DNA of 64,000 nucleotides, from the NCBI GenBank assembly GCA_963799455.1, contig CAWCXF010000006.1:1-64000 (forward strand), in the 5' to 3' direction. The position numbers and the translations under genes were made by a program. The DNA comes from CAWCXF01 sp963799455 (GTDB lineage: Bacteria; Pseudomonadota; Alphaproteobacteria; Rhodobacterales; Rhodobacteraceae). This document shows positions 38,108 through 47,693 of this stretch, piece after piece. Below the pieces are notes generated by a model that saw only the letters and a program-made list of their open reading frames with translations, did no database searches and was not told where the DNA came from. How positions within the stretch are numbered: position 1 is the stretch's first letter; every line of letters starts with the position of its first letter.

Positions 38108-38722
38108 CGGTGCGGATCACCCGTGCCGGCGCCGAGGCGGCGCAGCGAAGTCGTGGAGGCGCCGGGAACCCGGGAGGGGCGCTGCCCTGCTGGGAGGTGA
38201 TCCGCCAGCCGCGCCGGTTGCTGCCGGCGCCAGCCGAGGAGCGCGCGCCCCGTGACGAAGAGGGCACCGGCGCCGATGCGCATGTGCGAGAGCCTGACGG
38301 CGCTGATCGAGGGGCGGCTGTCGTCGCCTGACGGCCGGTCGGAGCTGGTGGAGCTGGCGACGCGGCCCGTTCTCGAGCAAGCGCTGGAGGCGGAGGTCCA
38401 CGATGCCCTCGGCCGGGCTCGCTACGAGCGCGGCGCCGAGGAAGGGCGCGGCTGTCGCGATGGCCATCGTGCCGGCCGGCTCGGCACCGCCGAGGGGGCG
38501 GTCGAGTTCGGCGCGCCGCAGGTCGCCGGGCGCGACGCACCGTTCCGCCCCGGGACGCGCGAGCACGCGAAGGGGCGGACCGACGCACTGGAGGAGCCCG
38601 CGGTCGAGATGCCGGCTCGCGGCCTGCAAGTCGCGCGACATCGCGGCCTGCAAGTCGCGCGACATCGCGGACGCCTTCCGCGACGAAAGCAGCCGACGCC
38701 TGCTGTCGCGCACCGCTGCCAC
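38108..38722 (+). repeat. 615-bp repeat, copy A (inverted copy at 61409-62023)
   Basis: Contains the end of an istA-like fragment (RITRAGAEAAQRS), an unassigned linker and the first third of a decayed IS256 transposase. It includes an internal 24-bp tandem duplication at about 38630-38677 that is also present in copy B. Both ends are sharp: sequence before 38108 and after 38722 differs from copy B. Confidence 0.9.
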
Positions 38723-39625
38723 GGAGCTGGGCGGGCAGCCCTGGCGTGACCATCAGGACTTCGCCAGCCGCGATCTGAGCGCGCACGAGATCGTCCATGC
38801 CCTCCGCCTGTGGCATCGCCGAACGCATCCGCCCCGGCCAGCGGCGCGAGCCGGTCATGGCCGCCTGGGGCTCCACCGCGACCAGCCAGCGCGTACCACT
38901 GCATCTGATGGCAGGATCGAAGGAGGACGCCGACACCGTGCCGGCCTTTCCAAGGCACGCGCGCCCGGGGGCTGGGCGATCCGCTGCTCGTCGTCTCCGA
39001 TGGCGCGCCGGGCGTGATCAAGGCGATCGAAACCCGCCTCCCCCGCTCGGCGCGCCAACGCGGCCTCGTGCGACCTCATGCGCACCCTCGCCAAGAGGCC
39101 CCAGGATGTCCGGCCGGGGGTCAAGGCCCGCATCCAGGCTGTCCACCAGGCCCCAGCCGGGCGATCGCCTGCGAGCTTGCCAGGGGCGTCGTCGCCGGCC
39201 TCGAAGAAGAGCTCCCCTCCGCCATCACCTGCCTCATGGACGACCTCGAAGCCTGCATCGAACACCTGCGCATGCCCGTCACCCACTGCCGGGCCATTCG
39301 AACCACGAACCTCCTCGATCGGCTGTCCGTCGAAGAGCGCCGCCGGACGAAGGCTGCGTGGGCTCACGCGGCCGCATCGGCGGCTACGGTCCTGCTCGCC
39401 CCCCAAGGCCTTCGGCGAGCGCCCGGTCCTCAAGCTCATGCTCGGCGCCACGACCCGCGCCGCCGAGCGCTGGTGTTCGATCCGCTTCACCGAGTTCGAG
39501 CGCCGTCAGATCGACGCTGTCGGAAAGGACCTCGACGCCGAATACGAGGCGGCGGACACAACCTCAGTCGCCTCCCAACGGGCGCCCTCCCTCACGGAGA
39601 TCTCCAGCAGTTCCCGGACTTGACC
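38270..39625 (+). pseudogene. Decayed IS256-family transposase (full-length span)
   Basis: The N-terminal part reads GRSELVELATRPVLEQALEA, EVHDALGRARYERGAEEGRG, AGRLGTAEGAVEFGAPQVAG. After several shifts it gives SRDIADAFRDESSRRLLSRT, FASRDLSAHEIVHAL, GIAERIRPGQRREPVMAAWG, LHLMAGSKEDADTV, GDPLLVVSDGAPGVIKAIE, LMDDLEACIEHLRMPVTHCR, AIRTTNLLDRLSVEERRR and FGERPVLKLMLGATTRAAER. The order matches a complete IS256 transposase, but at least six frameshifts are present. The 3' end at about 39625 abuts a truncated glycosyltransferase. A 24-bp internal duplication lies near 38650. Confidence 0.85.
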
Positions 39626-40085
39626 GGTCGTGGCGGCGGTAGGCCTCGGGCTTCCGCCCGGGGGTGCACCATTGGATGTTGTCGCGGACCGCGGCGACCG
39701 CGTTGGGGCCGAGGTCGACCTCGGGCAGTCCAGAGAGGTCGCCGCCCCGCAAGAACACGTCGGCGTCCAGATGGAGGATGCGGCGGTGGTCGGACGCCAT
39801 CGCCTCGGGCAGGAGCAGGCGGGCGTGGACGGAGGCCGTGCGCCGACGATCCAAATAGAGGCCGCTCGTCTCGATCGTGCCGAACCGGATGCCTTCGGTG
39901 GCCGGGCATGGTGGCAGATCGCCGGGATCGGTCAGGACCACGCAGATGTCGTAGTCGCGGATCAGAGCGGACCAGGCGATCCGCCTGGCTGCGAAGATCG
40001 CGAAGGGGAGGTAGTGGGCATCCACGGCGAAGACGACGGCGCGGTCGGCCTGCGCGGGACTGGCGGCCTTCAGGACGAGGGCCAT
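39626..40085 (-). pseudogene. Family 8 glycosyltransferase, N-terminal part, truncated by IS256
   Basis: About 153 residues from ATG 40085: AVVFAVDAHYLPFAIFAARR, YDICVVLTDPGDLPPCPATE, VHARLLLPEAMASDHRRILH and LDADVFLRGGDLSGLPEVDL. This is the start of an LgtC-like (GT8) domain with its DxD metal site (LDADV). The coding sequence is lost after GRKPEAYRRHD at about 39626, where IS256 sequence begins, so about half of the domain is missing. It would have added a hexose to a surface glycan. It is now presumably inactive. Confidence 0.75.
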
Positions 40086-40175
40086 GGGAGCGGTCCTCGG
40101 CAAAGATGGGGGGCGGCGCTCGGGACCGGGGACGGGGCGGCCCGATCGCGGGCCGCCTCGTCCCTCGCCCTGCCG

Positions 40176-40991
40176 TCAGTCCGCCGGGACCATCTCCTCG
40201 CCGCGGCGGGTCGCCGACATCCAGGCGACGGTCGCGACGATGACGGTGAGGAAGATCGCGCTGGTGACGATCGTGCCCAAGCCCAGGCCACCGTATTCGG
40301 CGGGCTGGGACAGCAGGTCGCCGAAGGACGCGCCGAGCGGGCGGGTGAAGATGTAGGCGATCCAGAAGGCCCAGATCGCGTCGAGCCTCAGCGCGTAGTA
40401 GCCGAAGGTGATCGAGGCGATGATGAGGCCGAAGAGGATGCCCGTCGGCAGGTAGCCCAGCCCGTAGTGCTCGGCCACGAGGTCGCCCGCGGCGGTGCCG
40501 AGCGCGAAGGTGAAGAGGATCGCGAGCCAGTAGAACGCCTCGCGCCGGGTGGTGAAGATCGAGTGGATCGAGAGCGTGCGCTCGGAGGCGTACCACGCCG
40601 CGAAGGTGGCGCCGAGGGCGATGGTGAAGCCAACCGTGGTGGTGACGAGCGACACGCCGAGGTTGTCCACCAGGTTGTCGGTGACGAGCGTGCCGACGAT
40701 GCTGATGAGCACGACGGCCAGCCAGTAGGACCAGGGCACGTAGCGGTGCTGGCGGAACTGCAGGACCAGGGCCGCGACGAGCACCGACGCCATGAGCAGC
40801 GACGTGGCCGTGAGGCCGAGGCCGAGGTTGACGGCGAGGTAGTCGGCGGCCGTCTCGCCCATCGTCACGGCCATCAGCTTGATGAGCCAGAACTCGGGCG
40901 TGACCGCGGGGACGCGGTTGTGGGCGAGGGCCGCGTCGGAGGCGGGCGCGCGCTCCGGGATCGGGGCCGCGGTGGCGGACAGCGTGGTCAT
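40176..40991 (-). CDS. DUF347 (COG4705-type) membrane protein, copy 1
   Basis: A 271-residue inner-membrane protein with about eight hydrophobic segments arranged as internal repeats. Repeat signatures are IKLMAVTMGETAADYLAVNL, GTLVTDNLVDNLGVSLVTTT, FTFALGTAAGDLVAEHYGLG and YIFTRPLGASFGDLLSQPAE; each ends in a Gly-[Glu/Thr]-x-x-[Gly/Ala]-Asp-type element. Function is unknown. A paralogue lies at 46765. It follows the exported protein gene at 41668 with a 23-bp gap, so the pair is probably one transcript. ATG 40991 gives a short N-terminal cytoplasmic segment before helix 1. Confidence 0.85.
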   Translation of the reverse strand: MTTLSATAAPIPERAPASDAALAHNRVPAVTPEFWLIKLMAVTMGETAADYLAVNLGLGLTATSLLMASVLVAALVLQFRQHRYVPWSYWLAVVLISIVGTLVTDNLVDNLGVSLVTTTVGFTIALGATFAAWYASERTLSIHSIFTTRREAFYWLAILFTFALGTAAGDLVAEHYGLGYLPTGILFGLIIASITFGYYALRLDAIWAFWIAYIFTRPLGASFGDLLSQPAEYGGLGLGTIVTSAIFLTVIVATVAWMSATRRGEEMVPAD

Positions 40992-41014
40992 GGCGGTGAT
41001 CCTCGGATCGGGGT

Positions 41015-41668
41015 TCAGCGGCCCGTCATGGCGAGGCCCTGGGCGAAGAAGTCGTCGGCGCGGGCGTCGTCGTCGGCGTTGCACCGCTCGGTGCCCTTGG
41101 CCTGAAGGGCCTCGACGGCGCCGCGGTCGGCGTCGTCCAGCGTCGTGCCGGCGAGCCGGGTGCGGAGGGTGTCGAGCATCACCTCGCAGGGCAGCGGGCG
41201 GCCGTTCGCATCCGTGACGACCACGCCGGAGACCGTCGTGAGGCCGCTGGGCGCGTCCGCGCCACCCGGCGCGCGGGAGGGGTCGGCCAGCTCGGCCTGC
41301 AGGCCGGCCAGGGTCGCGTCGACCTGCTCGGGGTCCGGCGAGGGGGCGCGCAGCGCGTCGAGGGCCGCGTCGGCGGCCGTGTCGACGTTGCCCCAGGAGG
41401 CCGTGTCGATCGGGCGCAGGGTGCCCTGCGCGTCGTCCCAGGCCGTCTCGAAGTCGGTGATGCGCGCCTCGGCGGCGGCGAGGTCGCCGGTGGCGGCGAT
41501 CCCCTGCACGTCGGTCACGATGGTCGTGAACGGCGTCATGTCGCCGAGCGACGGCGTGGCGGCCGCGACGGGCGTTGGATCGGGGGTGGGGGCGGTGAGG
41601 GCGTAGACGGTCGAGAAGGCCCCGACGGGCAGGGCGATCAGGGCCGCGCTGAGCAGGAGGTTTCGCAT
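41015..41668 (-). CDS. Exported protein of unknown function
   Basis: A 217-residue protein. The signal sequence (MRNLLLSAALIALPVGAFST) leads into a Thr/Pro-rich linker and a helical soluble domain (GDLAAAEARITDFETAWDDA ... VDATLAGLQAELADPS). A C-terminal region with two cysteines follows (GRPLPCEVMLDTLRTRL and GTERCNADDDARADDF). The N-terminus may stay as an anchor. No enzyme motif was recognised. GAGGAT precedes the ATG. It is first gene of the pair with the DUF347 protein. A weak copy of the local box lies 124 bp upstream at 41792-41809. Confidence 0.75.
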   Translation of the reverse strand: MRNLLLSAALIALPVGAFSTVYALTAPTPDPTPVAAATPSLGDMTPFTTIVTDVQGIAATGDLAAAEARITDFETAWDDAQGTLRPIDTASWGNVDTAADAALDALRAPSPDPEQVDATLAGLQAELADPSRAPGGADAPSGLTTVSGVVVTDANGRPLPCEVMLDTLRTRLAGTTLDDADRGAVEALQAKGTERCNADDDARADDFFAQGLAMTGR

Positions 41669-41791
41669 GGCCGATCCTCGTGGGCGGCCGGCGAGGCCGC
41701 CGGCAGGACTGCGCGCGGGGGTCTTGCGGCGAGACGCCTGCCTCCGATTCCCGGATCATGGCGGGGGCAGGATACCGAAGCTCGTCTCCGC

Positions 41792-41809
41792 CATTGTCAT
41801 TCCGTAATG
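41792..41809. promoter_or_regulatory. Weak copy of the local palindromic box
   Basis: Plus strand CATTGTCATTCCGTAATG shares the TCCGTAAT half-site with the stronger boxes at 48468, 48920 and 55399. It is 124 bp from the start of the leftward gene at 41668, a different spacing from the 88-91 bp of the main set. It lies in the 390-bp divergent spacer between 41668 and 42059, which otherwise holds nothing recognised. Confidence 0.4.
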
Positions 41810-42058
41810 ATCCACGGCCGCGGTCGTGCGTGACCCAAGGTCCGGGTCGCCCGGAGCCGACGTTCTCCGCCCCGCCGCCCCTCGGCCCGTGCAAGCCCCG
41901 AGCGACGGGAGCGGCTGCGCCACCCCCACTCGGGACGGGTTCGCCGCCGCAGTGGTCCCGACGGCGTCCCGGCCGCGTGGGTGTGCAGGGCGGCCCGCAT
42001 CGCCTAGGCTCCTCACCTCGACGCGCGGCATCCGCCGCGGTCGCCACGAGGGAAGCCG

Positions 42059-43156
42059 ATGCGTCAGACCGAGCCCGCGATCGTCCCGACGGTGCCTCGG
42101 CCCGTCAGGTGGCCATGCGGGGGCCACGCCAAGGCCTCGATCCTGATCGCTCTGCTCGGCCTCGCCTCGATCGTGCCGACGCGCGGCGCGGCGGCCGAGG
42201 AGTTCAGGCGCGAGCGCCACCTCGTCGAGACGACGCACATGGCCGTTCCCGTCCCCGTGGAGGTCCTGGTGCCGACCAGCGCGCCGCCCGCCGGGGGGTG
42301 GCCCGTCCTCTACCTCCTCCACGGCCTCGGCGGCACCGAGCGGGACTGGCTCCGGCTCGGGCGCGCGGACGAGGCCCTCGCCGCGCTCGTCGCCGATGGG
42401 GCGATCGAGCCGCCGCTCGTCGTCATGCCGGGGCTCGGCGACTCCTGGTACGTCGACTCCGCGGACTCCGCGGACTCCGCGCCCACGCCCGCGCCCACGC
42501 CCGCGCCCGCGCTCGCGGCGCAGGCGGCGTTCCTCGACGAGGTCGTGCCCTGGGTCGAGGGCCGCTACGCGGCCACGGTCGATCCGGGCCGGACGGCCCT
42601 GGTGGGGCTCTCGATGGGTGGCTACGGCGCGCTTCGGTTCGCGCTCCTGAGGCCCGACCGCTTCGGGAGCGTCGCGGCCCTCTCCCCGGCGATCTGGCAG
42701 AACGTGCCCGAGGCCGACCTGGCCTTGCCGCCCGATCAGCTCAACGTGATCCGCGAATCCCGGTACTTCCAGGAGGCGTCCGACGAGACGGTCGTGCAGG
42801 GCGTGGACCTGCCGAACCCCGGCGCGCACTTCTCGGGCGCGTTCGGCGACCCGTTCGACCCTCGGCGGTTCAACGCGCTCAACGTGTTCACGCTCGTGCA
42901 GGACAAGCTCGACGCGCGCGAGGCGATGCCGCGGATGATGGTCGCCGTGGGCGACGACGACTCCCACGACCTGTGGCGCGGGGCGATCGCCCTGTTCGAG
43001 ACGGTGAGGAGCGAGGGCGGACGCATCGAGTTCCGGGTCGGCGACGGCGACCATGATTGGGCCTACTGGCGCTCGGCGTTCCCCGAGGCCGCGGCGTTCG
43101 CGCTGGCGCCGGCCGCCGCGGGATCGCGGGAGGGTCCGGGCGGGACGCCGCCTTGA
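42059..43156 (+). CDS. Exported alpha/beta-hydrolase esterase (esterase D/antigen 85-like)
   Basis: A 365-residue protein with an N-terminal hydrophobic segment (ASILIALLGLASIVPTRGAA) that fits a signal peptide or anchor after an unusually long n-region. The hydrolase fold shows VLYLLHGLGGTERDWLRLG (oxyanion loop), nucleophile elbow TALVGLSMGGYGALRFALLR (Ser), and late Asp/His candidates in VGDDDSHDLWRG and VGDGDHDWAYWRS. A low-complexity insert of SAD and PAPT repeats lies at about residues 133-150. Likely hydrolyses an ester or thioester in the periplasm; substrate unknown. ATG 42059 is the only start upstream of the signal. Confidence 0.8.
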   Translation: MRQTEPAIVPTVPRPVRWPCGGHAKASILIALLGLASIVPTRGAAAEEFRRERHLVETTHMAVPVPVEVLVPTSAPPAGGWPVLYLLHGLGGTERDWLRLGRADEALAALVADGAIEPPLVVMPGLGDSWYVDSADSADSAPTPAPTPAPALAAQAAFLDEVVPWVEGRYAATVDPGRTALVGLSMGGYGALRFALLRPDRFGSVAALSPAIWQNVPEADLALPPDQLNVIRESRYFQEASDETVVQGVDLPNPGAHFSGAFGDPFDPRRFNALNVFTLVQDKLDAREAMPRMMVAVGDDDSHDLWRGAIALFETVRSEGGRIEFRVGDGDHDWAYWRSAFPEAAAFALAPAAAGSREGPGGTPP

Positions 43157-43280
43157 CGGGGCGCCGTCGGTCGGCTCGAAGCGGCGGCCGCAGCCCCATC
43201 CGGGGCGGCCCGCCGAAGGGGTGACGCCTCCGGCGCCCCGCGGAGTTCACCCGGGACCGTCCCGCGCGATCCCGTCCTTC

Positions 43281-43315
43281 TCGGCCCTCGGCCCTCGGCC
43301 CTCGGCCCTCGGCCC
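43281..43315. repeat. Five-copy 7-bp tandem repeat in an otherwise empty 357-bp spacer
   Basis: TCGGCCC is repeated five times without change. The spacer 43157-43513 between two convergent genes contains no gene. Shortly after, GGTGCGATCATGG is directly repeated at about 43339-43365. Confidence 0.85.
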
Positions 43316-43513
43316 GAGGGCGCGGGACGCGGCCGACGGTGCGATCATGGGGTGCGATCATGGGCAGCGATCTCGAGGTCGGGGCTTCGATCCGCCTGCC
43401 TCGTGCCGATCGGGCCGGGGCCCTCGACCCCTGACCCCACCCGCGAGCAGGCCCTTGTCGAGCGCGGCCGTCGAGCGCGGCCCCACCCGCTCCGGCGGTG
43501 CAGACGGGCACGC

Positions 43514-45539
43514 TCAGGGGGCCGGCGCGTCCTCGGGGCGGCCGGGGCCGGGCGGGAACAGGATCCGGGGGCTCTCGCCGACCCCGGCCCGAAGGAGGCG
43601 CGTCAGATCGGCCCGCGCCGCGGGGCCGGGGTCGCGGTCCTCCATCGTGGAGAGGAGGCCGAAGGGGTGCTCCAGCGCCTCCTCCTCGAGCGCGCCCAGG
43701 AGGAGGGGCGCGTCGTCCACGTCGAAGCGCGACGGCCAGAGGCGCAGGACGAGCCGCGCGTCGGGCGCGGGCAGCGGCTTGGTCCAGACCGCCACGGGCG
43801 CCCGACCGAGATGCGTCTCCAGGCCCGGCGGCAGGCGATCGAGCGGGGTGGAGGGCCGCAGGGCCAGGGGCAGGGCGGCGAGGGTCCAGGGCGGCGCCGG
43901 AGCCCAGCCGCTGGCCACGACGGCCCGCTCGAGCGGCGCCGGGTCGCCGGCCCATTGCAGGAGGAAGGGCCGCTCGACCTCCCCGTCGAAGCCGATCAGG
44001 CCGCGCTCCACCGCGCGCCAGCCGCCCTTGCGCCAGGCGCCCTCGGTCATCGCGATCGAGGTGGCGGCCGGGGCGCCGGCGACGGCGGCCCCGCCGTCGC
44101 CGGCCAGCTGCGCCCCCGCGACGAGGAGGGCCGCCACGCCCGCCGCGAGGCCCAGCCCGCCCGGCGCGAGCCGCGCCCTCGGCACGGTGCCGACCGCGAG
44201 CGCGAAGCTCGCCGACAGGGCGACGCCGAGGAGCAGCCCGGTCGCGGCCTCGGTGGGCCGGTCGGCCATCAGCACGACGCGCGAGGCGGCGACGCCGAGG
44301 AGCAGGAGCGCGAGCCCGCCCGCCGCCGCCCGCGGCGCCCTGGGCCGTGGCGGGGGCCACTTCGAGGGCTGCACCGGGCGCTCGCGCGGGGTGGAGAGGA
44401 GGACGCCGAGGGCGCCCATCGCGGCCGCCGCCACGGCCAGCCCGACGCTCGGGACGCCGGGGGATTCCGACGATGGCGGGGAGCTCGGCCGCCGGATGGG
44501 CGCGCCGCAGCGCGATGCCGGCGACGACCGCGAGCAGGCCGGCCGCCCCGACCGTCGCCGCGAACGCCGCAAGGATGCGCCACAGGCGGCGCCAGGCGAG
44601 CCAGCCGGCCACGCCGAGGGCCAGGGCGGCGAGCGCCGGCCACTCGCCGAGCGCGGCGAGGGCGGCCACCGCCGGATCGAGCGCCGGGCCGCGCAAGCCC
44701 TGCGCGAGGCGGCTGAGCGCGAGGTCCGTCAGGGCGATCGGATCGCCCTCGGCCGCGTCCCCCGCGAGGCCGGCGAAGCTCAGGAGCGCGATCAGGAGCG
44801 CGGCGCTCCAGGCCAGGACCGCCGCGCCCGCCGGGTCGCGCGGCGCGATCGCGCCCGCGAGGAGCCGTGAGGCGGGATCGGCGCGTCCCGCGACCCAGGC
44901 ATGGAGGCGCCGCTGCGAGGACCGCAGCCGCGCGCGCAGGAGCGCCAGGAGCAGCCGGGCGAGCCAGACCGCGGCGGCCAGGAGCAGGAGCGCGCCCACG
45001 AGCGCTGCGGCCAGGCGCCCGCCGATGCCGGCCAGCAGCCCGCCGCCGAGCCCCGCGCCCAGCACGTGCGACGCGGCCCACACGGCGCCGGACAGGACGT
45101 TGGCGACGGTGAAGGTGAGCGTCCCCATCCCGAGGATCCCGGCCGCCGTGGGCACCACGTTGCGCAGCCCCGGCACGAAGCGCGCGGTCAGCACGCTCAT
45201 CGCGCCGCGCCGGCGCAGATAGGCCTCGCCCGAGGCGAGGAGCCCGGGGCGGCGCGCCAGCGGCCCCCATCGCGCGATCCGCTCGCCGTGGCGGCGCCCG
45301 ACCCAGAACGAGGCTCCGTCGCCGATCACGGCGCCGACGAAGGCCGCCGCGGTCAGGAGCCACAGGCCCTGCCCGGCCGCCCCGGCCGCGGCGGCGAGCG
45401 CCAGGATGATCGTCGTGCCGGGCACGAAGGCGCCCAGGACGACGAGGGACTCCGCCGTCGCGAGGAGCGCCACCACCCCGGCGATGAGCAAGGGGTTCGC
45501 GGTGAGCTGGAGGGTGAGCCAATCGACGATCGCGGTCAT
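43514..45539 (-). pseudogene. DedA-family / PAP2-like / LssY-like fusion, frameshifted near 44466
   Basis: Residues 1-200 are a DedA/SNARE-associated domain: LLATAESLVVLGAFVPGTTI, FVGAVIGDGASFWVGRRHGE and ARFVPGLRNVVPTAAGILGM. A second hydrophobic region corresponds to the PAP2 part of such fusions, and the C-terminal soluble part (LIGFDGEVERPFLLQWAGDP ... DPGPAARADLTRLLRA) is LssY-like. The frame changes near 44466: LRRAHPAAELPAIVG must join ESPGVPSVGLAVAAAAMGAL by a one-base change. At the expected PAP2 motif PSGH it reads PSVG, so phosphatase activity is doubtful even with the frame repaired. It could be a sequencing error or a true lesion. Confidence 0.75.
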
Positions 45540-45986
45540 GGCTCGACGCTCCCCTCGGCCGTTCGCCCGCGCGCTCGTCCTCGGAACCCGCGACGCCGCG
45601 ACCGGGATCATCCCGGAGGGCGCCCGTCCCGTCCAGCGCCGAGGCCGTCGGCCCCGCGAGGACGTCGGCCGCCCTGCCCGTCGAGGGCGCGCCCTGCCCG
45701 CGCGGCCGGAGGCGTCGGGCTCCCGGCATGCCGGGCGCTCGACGTGGATCCGGGCTCGGACGACCCCATCGGGGGCGGGGACGGCATCCATGGCGAGGCC
45801 GCAGGCGAGCCGGGACGGCGTCCGAGACGCGACTCTCGCCGGCGGGGCCGATCGAGGCGTCCTGCGCCAGGCCCCGCGACCCGCGCTCGGTCGTGGGCGC
45901 GCGGGACGGCGGTGGTGAGGCCGGGCCGACCCCTGCGGGGACCGGCCCGGCCTCCTCATGGGCCGCGCGAGCGGCCGGCCGCGAGG
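45540..45986. other. 447-bp spacer holding a strong hairpin
   Basis: No gene was recognised. At 45917-45954 two arms beginning GAGGCCGGGCC and ending GGCCCGGCCTC form a long near-perfect stem with a three-base loop region. It lies 33 bp beyond the stop of the leftward acidic-protein gene and is a likely terminator for it, although no T-tract follows. Confidence 0.5.
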
Positions 45987-46430
45987 TCAGCCCTCGTCGT
46001 CGTCCTCGTCGTCGTCCTCGTCGTCCTCGTCGTCGTCGTCGTCGTCGCCGGAGTCACCATCGTCGTCGTCCTCGTCGGACTCCTCGCCCTGATCCTCGTC
46101 GCCGTCGTCCTGACCGGCGTCCTCGCCCTCCCGGTCGTCGTCGCCGTCGTCTTCGCCGAGGTCCTCCCCTTCATCCCGGTCGCCGTCGTCTCGGCCCGCG
46201 TCCTCGTCCTCGCCCTCGTCCTCGCCCTCGACGGCGACGAGCATCCGGTCCTGCGGGTCCGCCCCGGCGTCCGCCGTGGCAGCCGCGCCGGCGACGGCAC
46301 CGGTTCCCTGCTGCGCGGTGGCGTCGGCCGACCCGTCCGACTGGGCCAGGGCGACGCTCGCGGCGCCCGCGGCGCCGAGGCCGAGGAGCGCGGCGAGGAG
46401 GCCCCGCTTGCGGTGATGGAGCTTGCTCAT
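45987..46430 (-). CDS. Exported Asp/Glu-rich protein
   Basis: A 147-residue protein: signal peptide with the local leader pattern (RKRGLLAALLGLGAAGAASV, cleavage after ALA), a short Ala/Thr linker, one ordinary segment (DPQDRMLVAVEGEDEGEDED), then about 75 residues almost entirely Asp, Glu and Gly. No catalytic motif. A polyanionic periplasmic protein could bind cations, but this is inference. The start at 46430 is fixed by the leader and by the shared upstream region; an ATG at 46493 would mask the signal. A regulatory box lies exactly 90 bp upstream. The leader resembles those of the genes at 48377 and 48830. Confidence 0.8.
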   Translation of the reverse strand: MSKLHHRKRGLLAALLGLGAAGAASVALAQSDGSADATAQQGTGAVAGAAATADAGADPQDRMLVAVEGEDEGEDEDAGRDDGDRDEGEDLGEDDGDDDREGEDAGQDDGDEDQGEESDEDDDDGDSGDDDDDDEDDEDDDEDDDEG

Positions 46431-46519
46431 GTCGTGTCCTTCCGGTGGTGCGGCGAGGCCCCTGCGGCTCTCGCCTCCATCCGATGTCGGCACCGACCAT
46501 TACCGTGGCCTGTCCCCGA

Positions 46520-46537
46520 GGTTACGAACCGCCGCCT
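46520..46537 (-). promoter_or_regulatory. Regulatory box (divergent copy) for the acidic-protein gene
   Basis: Plus strand GGTTACGAACCGCCGCCT; its first half matches GATTACGGA of the box at 48920. The proximal end is 90 bp from the start at 46430. A second half-site CATTACCG lies at about 46498. The rest of 46431-46764 contains only an alternating GC run at about 46666-46682. Confidence 0.6.
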
Positions 46538-46764
46538 CGCGCGGAGGTGAGCGGAGGCGAGCCTGCGACGATGGGGCGGTGAGGCGGTGGGCCGCGCAAG
46601 GGACGCCGGCTCCTTGCGCGCCCCGCGGGCTCGGCCTCGCGCCCCGGGGCGCGCGGTGCCCGGGGCGCGCGCGCGCGCGCGGAGTGGTGGCGACGCCACC
46701 GGCAACCGCCGCTTCTGGCCCGTGTGCCCGGGACGCGCGCGCGGGGTGGTGGTCCGAGCGGGGC

Positions 46765-47595
46765 TCAGGCGTCGGCGGTGCGCTCGGGCGGGCGGGCGGC
46801 GCGGCGCCTGGCGATCCCTTCCGAGACGAGGAGCACGGCGACGAGCAGGCCCAGCGCGATGAGCGAGGCCCATTCGCGCGGCAGGTTGAGCCCGCCGCTC
46901 GCGAGCGGCTTGGTCAGCAGGTCGCCGAAGGTGGCGCCGAAGGGGCGCGTGAAGACGAAGGCGATCCAGAACAGCAGCACCGCGTTGATCCGCGTCGCGT
47001 AGTGCAGCGCGAGCACCCCCGCGATCACGCCCGCCGTGACGAGCGCGCCCTGGATGTAGCTCAGGCCCAGGTTGTCGGTGAGGTAGTCGCCGAAGGCCGT
47101 GCCGAGGCTGTTGGAGAACACCACCGCGGTCCAGAACAGGACCTCCACGTCGCGGCGCCGGATGGGCTGGACGCTCAGATCGCGGGTGCGCGCCCACCAC
47201 ACGGCCAGCGTCGCGGCGAGGCCCGCGACGAGGATCGCCGAGCCCCAGGCGTAGCCGAGGCCGAGCGAGCGGTCCATGAGGTCGGAGACCTCGGTGCCCG
47301 CGGTGGTGGTGGCCACGATCGCCGTCCAGAACAGCGCCGGGTGGTAGGCGCGCGCGCGGATCTGGGCGAACAGGATCGCCGCGAGGAAGGCGCCGGTGAT
47401 CGCGAGCCCGACCCAGTAGCCGAGGTTGAGCGTCATCGAGATGAAGTCGCCCGCCGTCTCGCCGAGCGTGGTGGCCAGCACCTTCATGACCCAGAAGGCG
47501 AGCGTCACCTGCGCCACCTTGCTGGCGACCGCGAGGGTGCGATCGGAGGCGGGGTCCGCGGGGTGGGGTCGGGGGTTCGTCGTCATCGTCATCAA
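46765..47595 (-). CDS. DUF347 (COG4705-type) membrane protein, copy 2
   Basis: A 276-residue inner-membrane protein with repeated units: VMKVLATTLGETAGDFISMT, TTTAGTEVSDLMDRSLGLGY, SNSLGTAFGDYLTDNLGLSY and FVFTRPFGATFGDLLTKPLA. It is clearly paralogous to the protein at 40176, with a better preserved set of Gly-Glu-Thr-Ala-Gly-Asp motifs. Function unknown. It lies 161 bp downstream of the PepSY-like gene on the same strand, with a hairpin between them, so read-through from that promoter is plausible. The starts at 47595 or two codons later are equivalent. Confidence 0.85.
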   Translation of the reverse strand: MMTMTTNPRPHPADPASDRTLAVASKVAQVTLAFWVMKVLATTLGETAGDFISMTLNLGYWVGLAITGAFLAAILFAQIRARAYHPALFWTAIVATTTAGTEVSDLMDRSLGLGYAWGSAILVAGLAATLAVWWARTRDLSVQPIRRRDVEVLFWTAVVFSNSLGTAFGDYLTDNLGLSYIQGALVTAGVIAGVLALHYATRINAVLLFWIAFVFTRPFGATFGDLLTKPLASGGLNLPREWASLIALGLLVAVLLVSEGIARRRAARPPERTADA

Positions 47596-47693
47596 CCTTG
47601 CCAGTCGCGCGGCGCGATGCGTCGCGGCCGGCCGCGCTCCGGCGGGGAGGTCGGGATCGCCACCCGGCGCGGCGGGCGGTGGGGGATGGAGGG

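Noticed and set aside
38049..38331. Intact istB gene following the second istA copy
   Set aside because: Only the first about 20 residues match IstB before the sequence changes at 38108 to the duplicated segment.
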